From CAYLHB01 sp964383505 (GTDB lineage Bacteria; Patescibacteriota; Minisyncoccia; Phycocordibacterales; UBA12088): a stretch of DNA of 41,023 nt. The notes under the pieces were generated by a model that was given only the letters and a program-made list of their open reading frames with translations, ran no database searches and was not told where the DNA came from. Shown in pieces: positions 37,394-41,023 of this stretch; positions within the stretch are counted from its first letter, which is position 1, and the number at the start of each line of letters is the position of its first letter. The stretch is from NCBI GenBank assembly GCA_964383505.1, contig CAYLHB010000006.1, forward strand, positions 1 to 41,023, written 5' to 3'. The translations under genes and the position numbers were made by a program.

Positions 37394-38689
37394 ATGCATA
37401 CCTTCGACCTGGATCTCGAGCATATCACTAAAATTGAGGGGGACGCCTCTATCTTCATCAAGGTGGAAGAAGGAAAGGTAACGAACGTGCGCTTCAAGAC
37501 CGAAGAGTACAAGCGCTTTTTCACGGAGGCCCTCAAGGGCAAGAGCATCATGGCGGTACCCTCGCACCTCTCCCGCATCTGTGGTACCTGCAGTAACGCA
37601 CACATCATGGCCGCCATCGAGGCGTGCGAGCACGCGCTCGGCATCACCCCAAGTGCGCAGACCGACATCCTCCGCGCACTCACCATGCACGGGCTCATCA
37701 TCCGCGACCACGCACTCCACCTCTACCTCTTTGCTCTCCCCGACATCTATGGCAAAGATGCGTTCCTCGACTTCGATGAGAACGACCCGCACCAGCACCA
37801 GCTCCTCCACGACGGCTTCGACATCAAACGCGCCGGCAACTTCCTCGCCACACTCGTCGCGGGCCGCTCGGTGCACGCGATGTACCCCACGATAGGTGGC
37901 TTCATCAAGTTTCCCGATGAGGCGGGTGTCAAAGAAGCGATTGAGAAACTTAAAAGCGCGCGCGAGCCGGCGCTCCGCATCGTGGAGGAGTTCCGCAAGG
38001 CACCCTTCCACTTCGACCGCAAAACCAACTACATGGGGCTCGTGCCGGACGGTTCCTTCGGCTACATCAAGGGTAAGATCATGACCTCGACCGGCATCGA
38101 GTACGAGGAGGCCGACTACCGCTCGCTCTTGGAGCATGTGGTCCTCCCCTACTCCCAGGCCTCCGCGTACAAGAGCAAGGGCGAGAGCTACATGGTGGGC
38201 GCGCTCGCGCGGGTGAACGTCGCGAAGGAGAAGCTCCACCCGAGCACAAAGGCATCGCTCCCCGATGCGCTCGCACTCTTCCCCTCGACCGACATCTTCC
38301 ACAACAACCTCGCACAGGCGATTGAAATCGTGCACTCGATAGACGAGTCCATAGACCTCCTCGAACAAACCCACTTTGCTCCCGAGCCCGTGGTGAAGGT
38401 GCCCTACCGCGAGGCAGTGGGTGTGGGTGTGGTGGACGCGCCGCGCGGCCTCCTCTACCACAGAATTCACATCAACGATCAGGGGGTGGTGCAGGATGGC
38501 GAGGTCATCGTGCCGACCGGCCAGAACCAAATCAACATTGAGGAAGATGCGGGGCGGCTCGTACAGAACCTTCTCGATAGCGGCGTGACAGACCAAGAAG
38601 TAATCACGTTTGAGCTTGAGAAGCTCATCCGCGCGTACGACCCCTGCATGAGTTGTGCCGCCCACTTCCTCAAGGTGAAGTGGGAGTAG
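37394..38689 (+). CDS. [NiFe] hydrogenase large (catalytic) subunit, group 3-like
   Basis: 431 residues holding the Ni-Fe site. The L1 motif is RICGTCSNAH with Cys63 and Cys66; L2 is DPCMSCAAH with Cys418 and Cys421. After His424 only seven residues (FLKVKWE) remain. These would be the peptide removed by a maturation protease, short for the family. The ATG at 37394 begins MHTFDLDLEHITKIEG; the AT-rich leader has no Shine-Dalgarno (TTTTTTACC-ATG). No hyp genes, protease or NAD(P)/FeS diaphorase subunits lie in the window, so electrons presumably come from a ferredoxin encoded elsewhere. Confidence 0.93.
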   Translation: MHTFDLDLEHITKIEGDASIFIKVEEGKVTNVRFKTEEYKRFFTEALKGKSIMAVPSHLSRICGTCSNAHIMAAIEACEHALGITPSAQTDILRALTMHGLIIRDHALHLYLFALPDIYGKDAFLDFDENDPHQHQLLHDGFDIKRAGNFLATLVAGRSVHAMYPTIGGFIKFPDEAGVKEAIEKLKSAREPALRIVEEFRKAPFHFDRKTNYMGLVPDGSFGYIKGKIMTSTGIEYEEADYRSLLEHVVLPYSQASAYKSKGESYMVGALARVNVAKEKLHPSTKASLPDALALFPSTDIFHNNLAQAIEIVHSIDESIDLLEQTHFAPEPVVKVPYREAVGVGVVDAPRGLLYHRIHINDQGVVQDGEVIVPTGQNQINIEEDAGRLVQNLLDSGVTDQEVITFELEKLIRAYDPCMSCAAHFLKVKWE

Positions 38690-38695
38690 GTCGTC

Positions 38696-38899
38696 GTGCC
38701 ACAACACACGGATTCAGACACCGCTCAACGACACATATCACTTCACGGCATTCAGCTACGCTACAGAGTTGTGTGGGATGAGGGGGTACGTGAGACTAGA
38801 CTGCCTCGTATGGTCTGGAATTCTAGTATTTGCACTGTGCAACTACTAGAATTTCATAGCTACATCCGTGACGATCACAAACCACATTTCTACACTTAG
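38696..38899 (+). CDS. Doubtful 67-codon ORF after the hydrogenase genes
   Basis: A GTG-started frame 6 nt after the large-subunit stop. The product is basic and hydrophilic (ISLHGIQLRYRVVWDEGVRE...) and resembles nothing I know. A near-perfect 35-nt palindrome lies inside it, which argues for a regulatory or structural role of the DNA instead. The spacing after the hydrogenase gene would fit an operon member. Confidence 0.25.
   Translation: MPQHTDSDTAQRHISLHGIQLRYRVVWDEGVRETRLPRMVWNSSICTVQLLEFHSYIRDDHKPHFYT
38819..38853. repeat. Near-perfect 35-nt palindrome
   Basis: AATTCTAGTATTTGCAC, one central T, then its complement with a single mismatch. The stem can be extended by three more pairs outward (one wobble). 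No T-run follows on +, so it is not a typical terminator. Confidence 0.65.
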
Positions 38900-39102
38900 C
38901 TGCATATACACGGACACATGGCGTGTCATGAAAAATGGGTAACAAGCTTTTCCGTAAGCCATCCGAGCGCTTCTTGCGCATCCATGCCTAACCTGTGCGT
39001 ATTTGCGAAATGTGGGTGTGGGAATCGAGGTAGTGCGCTACCTCCTTACTACTTATTCAATCCACTCATAACCGGCGGATTCATATGCTACACTACAAGC
39101 CC
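38900..39102. other. Intergenic region before acyP
   Basis: No convincing gene. It holds small hairpins: GACAC/GTGTC (38913-38927) and GAGGTAG/CTACCTC (39027-39044). Read leftward, the second covers an AAGGAGGT Shine-Dalgarno-like site, but no good start codon follows it. TACACT at 39089-39094, 8 nt before the acyP ATG, may be its -10 box. Confidence 0.4.
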
Positions 39103-39369
39103 ATGGAGAGGTTTCGGGCAGTCGTTACCGGTGCGGTGCAGGGGGTCGGGTACCGAGCGTTTGCGCGGAGCACCGCTATGTCGCTCGGCATCGTATGTAT
39201 TGCACGTAACTTGCCCGACGGATCGGTTGAGATACTCGCTGAGAGCTCCCCTGACCGCTTGTCCAAACTTAAGCAGGCACTCCGAGCCGGTCCGCCTCAC
39301 GCCCGCGTGGAGCAGGTAACAGTATACCGTGCACAGCTACCGCGTGGTATGTATACGTATACGGCATGA
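39103..39369 (+). CDS. acyP: Acylphosphatase
   Basis: 88 residues. It hydrolyses acyl phosphates. The phosphate loop VQGVGYRAF contains the catalytic Arg18, and ARNLPDGSVE contains Asn36. The compact ferredoxin-like fold and length are normal. The ATG at 39103 (MERFRAVVTG) starts the conserved first strand; an ATG six codons earlier is an alternative. Its stop overlaps the uppS start as ATGA, so both are cotranslated. Confidence 0.93.
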   Translation: MERFRAVVTGAVQGVGYRAFARSTAMSLGIVCIARNLPDGSVEILAESSPDRLSKLKQALRAGPPHARVEQVTVYRAQLPRGMYTYTA

Positions 39370-40076
39370 AAGAAGCCACACAAGATACACATCCCACGAG
39401 CACTACTCCCACATGCGTGGGTATTATCATGGACGGCAATCGCCGATGGGCGAGGGAGCGGGGCTTACCCACCCTCGAGGGGCACCGCAAGGGCTACCAG
39501 AAGCTTAAGCAGGTAATGGAGTGGTGCAGGGATGCGGGGGTGACGCACCTTGTCGTGTACGCGCTCTCAACGGAAAACTGGAATCGTGCAAAAGAGGAGG
39601 TGTCGTACTTGATGGACTTATTTCGTACTACTATTACAACGGAGATGAAGCATCTCCAAAAGGAAGGGGTCGCGGTGCACTTTGCCGGGGACCTTTCCCG
39701 TTTTCCCGAAGACCTTCAAGAACAAATGAGTGCTGTGCATGAAGCAAACAAGCGGAACGCATCTTCGCACCTCTGGATAGCGGGAGGTTACGGGGGTAGG
39801 CCGGAAATACTGGAAGCGGTGAACAAAATTATAGCCGAAGGAATCACGCAGGTGGACGAGCGCACGTTCGCATCGCGCCTGTGGACCTCGGGCATGCCCG
39901 ACCCGGACATTATTGTGCGCACCGGAGGCGAGAAGCGACTCTCCAACTTCTTGCCGTGGCAGAGTGTCTACAGCGAACTCTTTTTTGTAGATACCTACTG
40001 GCCGGCATTTTCCAAGCGCGAGTTCGACTCCATTCTTCGTGCGTATGCGCGCCGAGAGAGACGGATGGGCAAGTAG
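39366..40076 (+). CDS. uppS: Undecaprenyl diphosphate synthase (cis-prenyltransferase)
   Basis: 236 residues. It extends farnesyl diphosphate with isopentenyl units to give the C55 carrier for peptidoglycan and surface glycans. IIMDGNRRWARERGLPTLEG holds catalytic Asp23. HLVVYALSTENWNR and the C-terminal PDIIVRTGGEKRLSNFLPWQ, then YSELFF, are all canonical. The length is normal. It is coupled to acyP. Confidence 0.95.
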   Translation: MKEATQDTHPTSTTPTCVGIIMDGNRRWARERGLPTLEGHRKGYQKLKQVMEWCRDAGVTHLVVYALSTENWNRAKEEVSYLMDLFRTTITTEMKHLQKEGVAVHFAGDLSRFPEDLQEQMSAVHEANKRNASSHLWIAGGYGGRPEILEAVNKIIAEGITQVDERTFASRLWTSGMPDPDIIVRTGGEKRLSNFLPWQSVYSELFFVDTYWPAFSKREFDSILRAYARRERRMGK

Positions 40077-40128
40077 CGCAGGGGAGTAAAGTACGCTACA
40101 AAGGTGTCAGATAGGCACGGAGGAATGG

Positions 40129-40887
40129 ATGGAACGACCTTCTCGGTCCGAGCTTGGAAAAATTCTACGTTTGGAAGACCGCCTGGGATACGAATTCTCC
40201 CATGTTGCACTCGCCTACACGGCGCTCCACAGTCACGTGGGTGTGCGGGCAATGCAGGTGGCGGGCGACTATGAACTTAAGGCCATCATCGCATCCATTG
40301 TCTATCGGCGTCATGAGGCAGTGCATAACGATCGCCATGGGTTACAAGATGTAGTGAGCCAACTCGTGTCAAATCGTATACTGGGTTCCGTGTGTGTAGA
40401 GCGGGGTATTGCGACGCTTGCGCACATACCCGAAGGTACGTTTAAAGAAATGGCGCATAGCGCCAAGCGGTTCTACGAAGTGTGCGCGGACGTGCTCGAG
40501 GCCGTAGCGTATGCTGTACGGGTTGATGCAATAGCGACACACCGGTACCACCTTGTTGAGCACATGGTAGAGCGTCTCATGGGGGGAGAAATCGTACGAG
40601 CAATCGAGCATCGATCTTTAAACGGCCTTTCCGATTTGATTACACGTGCCGAAAAGGAACTCGGTCTTCAAATTCACCGTCAACGCACCAGAGGAGAGTA
40701 CCGAGTATCCATCTCCTATGCGTGGTCGCACGATGATCGAAGAATGAAAAGAAAACGACGCCACTTTCGTGACAGTGATGTGCGTGCGATCGATCGGAAA
40801 CTCTTTTCGCTCATAACGTCTCTCCTCGACCAAAACATGTTCTACACGAAACATCCGTACACACTTAAGCGACTTCAAGGCGGCTAA
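40129..40887 (+). CDS. RNase III-like protein with altered active site
   Basis: 252 residues. The N-terminal part follows the RNase III endonuclease domain: LEDRLGYEFSHVALAYTALH, AGDYELKAIIASIVYRR, LVSNRILGSVCVERGIATL and CADVLEAVAYAVRVDA. The signature that normally reads NERLEFLGD is here VRAMQVAGD. Asp47, Asp121 and Glu124 are kept, but the metal-binding Glu four residues before Asp47 is Gln43, and the preceding Glu is Arg40. The C-terminus (LSDLITRAEKELGLQIHRQ ... AIDRKLFSLITSLL) looks like a very basic dsRNA-binding domain. It may bind RNA without cutting it, or cut poorly. GGAGG 5 nt before the ATG supports the start. Confidence 0.6.
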   Translation: MERPSRSELGKILRLEDRLGYEFSHVALAYTALHSHVGVRAMQVAGDYELKAIIASIVYRRHEAVHNDRHGLQDVVSQLVSNRILGSVCVERGIATLAHIPEGTFKEMAHSAKRFYEVCADVLEAVAYAVRVDAIATHRYHLVEHMVERLMGGEIVRAIEHRSLNGLSDLITRAEKELGLQIHRQRTRGEYRVSISYAWSHDDRRMKRKRRHFRDSDVRAIDRKLFSLITSLLDQNMFYTKHPYTLKRLQGG

Positions 40888-40906
40888 TCATTGGCCGCCT
40901 TGCTTT
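40876..40906 (+). terminator. Terminator after the RNase III-like gene
   Basis: A 9-bp stem CAAGGCGGC/GCCGCCTTG (40876-40884 with 40894-40902) followed by CTTTG; the stop codon lies in the loop. Confidence 0.65.
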
Positions 40907-40914
40907 GTGCGTGG

Positions 40915-40920
40915 TAGGTT
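40915..40920 (+). promoter_or_regulatory. -10 box, leaderless pseudouridine synthase gene
   Basis: TAGGTT (fits TANNNT) exactly 6 nt before the ATG at 40927. Confidence 0.35.
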
Positions 40921-40926
40921 CAGTAT

Positions 40927-41023
40927 ATGGAAATATCCAGAATCTATGAAGATGATGTCTTGCTCGCCGTCAACAAGCCGGCGGGCCTTGCGGTGCACGA
41001 GGATGGCCGCACACAAGAGTACA
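40927..41023 (+). CDS. RluA-type pseudouridine synthase (5' part)
   Basis: The first 32 codons, cut by the right edge. ISRIYEDDVLLAVNKPAGLA, then VHEDGR, is the standard start of the RluA-family catalytic domain (the D-x-L-ivvnKPaGl-vhp block). No S4 domain precedes it. The catalytic Asp of the HRLD motif would lie beyond the window, so the exact target (rRNA or tRNA) cannot be named. Confidence 0.85.
   Translation, partial: MEISRIYEDDVLLAVNKPAGLAVHEDGRTQEY

Noticed and set aside
37382..38707. Long open frame opposite the hydrogenase large subunit
   Set aside because: The sense frame carries the full L1 and L2 motifs. The antisense product is a low-complexity Val/Leu/Glu/His-rich shadow produced by GC-rich codon bias.
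38927..38983. 18-codon leftward ORF (MDAQEALGWLTEKLVTHFS) before acyP
   Set aside because: The peptide looks protein-like, but it is very short. The Shine-Dalgarno-like site is about 50 nt away, and the frame upstream is closed or shifted. Possibly a gene remnant; not supportable.
38918..39319. 133-codon rightward frame overlapping acyP
   Set aside because: Most of it lies in another frame of acyP, and the rest has odd composition without a ribosome site.
1..41023. tRNA genes, CRISPR arrays, transposases, integrase sites
   Set aside because: I looked through every gap for T-loop sequences, regular direct repeats with spacers, and transposase motifs, and found none. Tools could still reveal a degenerate tRNA.

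Overview
The window looks like a chromosome piece from a Candidate Phyla Radiation (Patescibacteria) bacterium, most likely Parcubacteria-like. The evidence is a ribosomal protein cluster with no uL30 gene between S5 and L15, a small zinc-type S14, compact genes with few accessory subunits, and a VirD4/TraD-like ATPase coupled to a membrane-anchored lamin-tail protein. TGA is used as a stop, so the code is standard; this argues against Gracilibacteria and Absconditabacteria. The assignment is inference, because no rRNA gene is present. The DNA is GC-rich, with short AT-rich islands between genes.

Layout. (1) 1-1205: a gene running off the left edge, a GNAT acetyltransferase and ndk, all leftward; then a rightward small cysteine-repeat protein (1308-1583). 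(2) 1634-10806: a leftward ribosomal cluster read S19-L22-S3-L16-L29-S17-L14-L24-L5-S14-S8-L6-L18-S5-L15-SecY-Adk-Map, with sigma70-type promoters before S19 and before S14. (3) 10883-18150: envelope and surface block with a GT4 glycosyltransferase, YciB, a sugar epimerase/decarboxylase fused to half a glycosyltransferase, a lamin-tail/PKD surface protein and a pilus/conjugation-type ATPase. (4) 18498-23712: HAD phosphatase, DUF4015 hydrolase, a small membrane protein, RsmI, a 46-codon ORF inside a 17-bp inverted repeat, a secreted surface protein and a DUF218-like protein. (5) 23755-27346: murC, a divergent PgeF/YfiH-like gene and murD. (6) 27388-38689: redox and energy block with a NifU domain protein, a three-cysteine ferredoxin, an FAD oxidoreductase, a hicBA toxin-antitoxin pair whose hicB needs a -1 frameshift, a glycine-zipper lipoprotein, ADP-forming acyl-CoA synthetase, a Na+/Ca2+-type exchanger, 2-oxoacid:ferredoxin oxidoreductase alpha/beta, a YbjN-like protein and a two-subunit [NiFe] hydrogenase. 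(7) 39103-41023: acylphosphatase, UppS, a degenerate RNase III-like protein and the start of an RluA-type pseudouridine synthase.

How it fits together. The energy genes suggest fermentation: a 2-oxoacid is oxidised to acyl-CoA with reduction of ferredoxin, the acyl-CoA yields ATP through the ADP-forming synthetase, and electrons may leave as H2. MurC, PgeF-like, MurD, UppS and YciB indicate peptidoglycan synthesis.

The most striking patterns are in gene starts. About a dozen genes have a TANNNT -10 box exactly 6 nt before the start codon, implying leaderless mRNAs. Many ribosomal and redox genes instead begin with (C)ACC directly before ATG and no Shine-Dalgarno. Classical GGAGG sites precede mainly accessory, less conserved genes. 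The murC and pgeF-like genes diverge from start codons 2 bp apart, each -10 box lying inside the other gene. No tRNA, rRNA, CRISPR array or transposase gene was seen.
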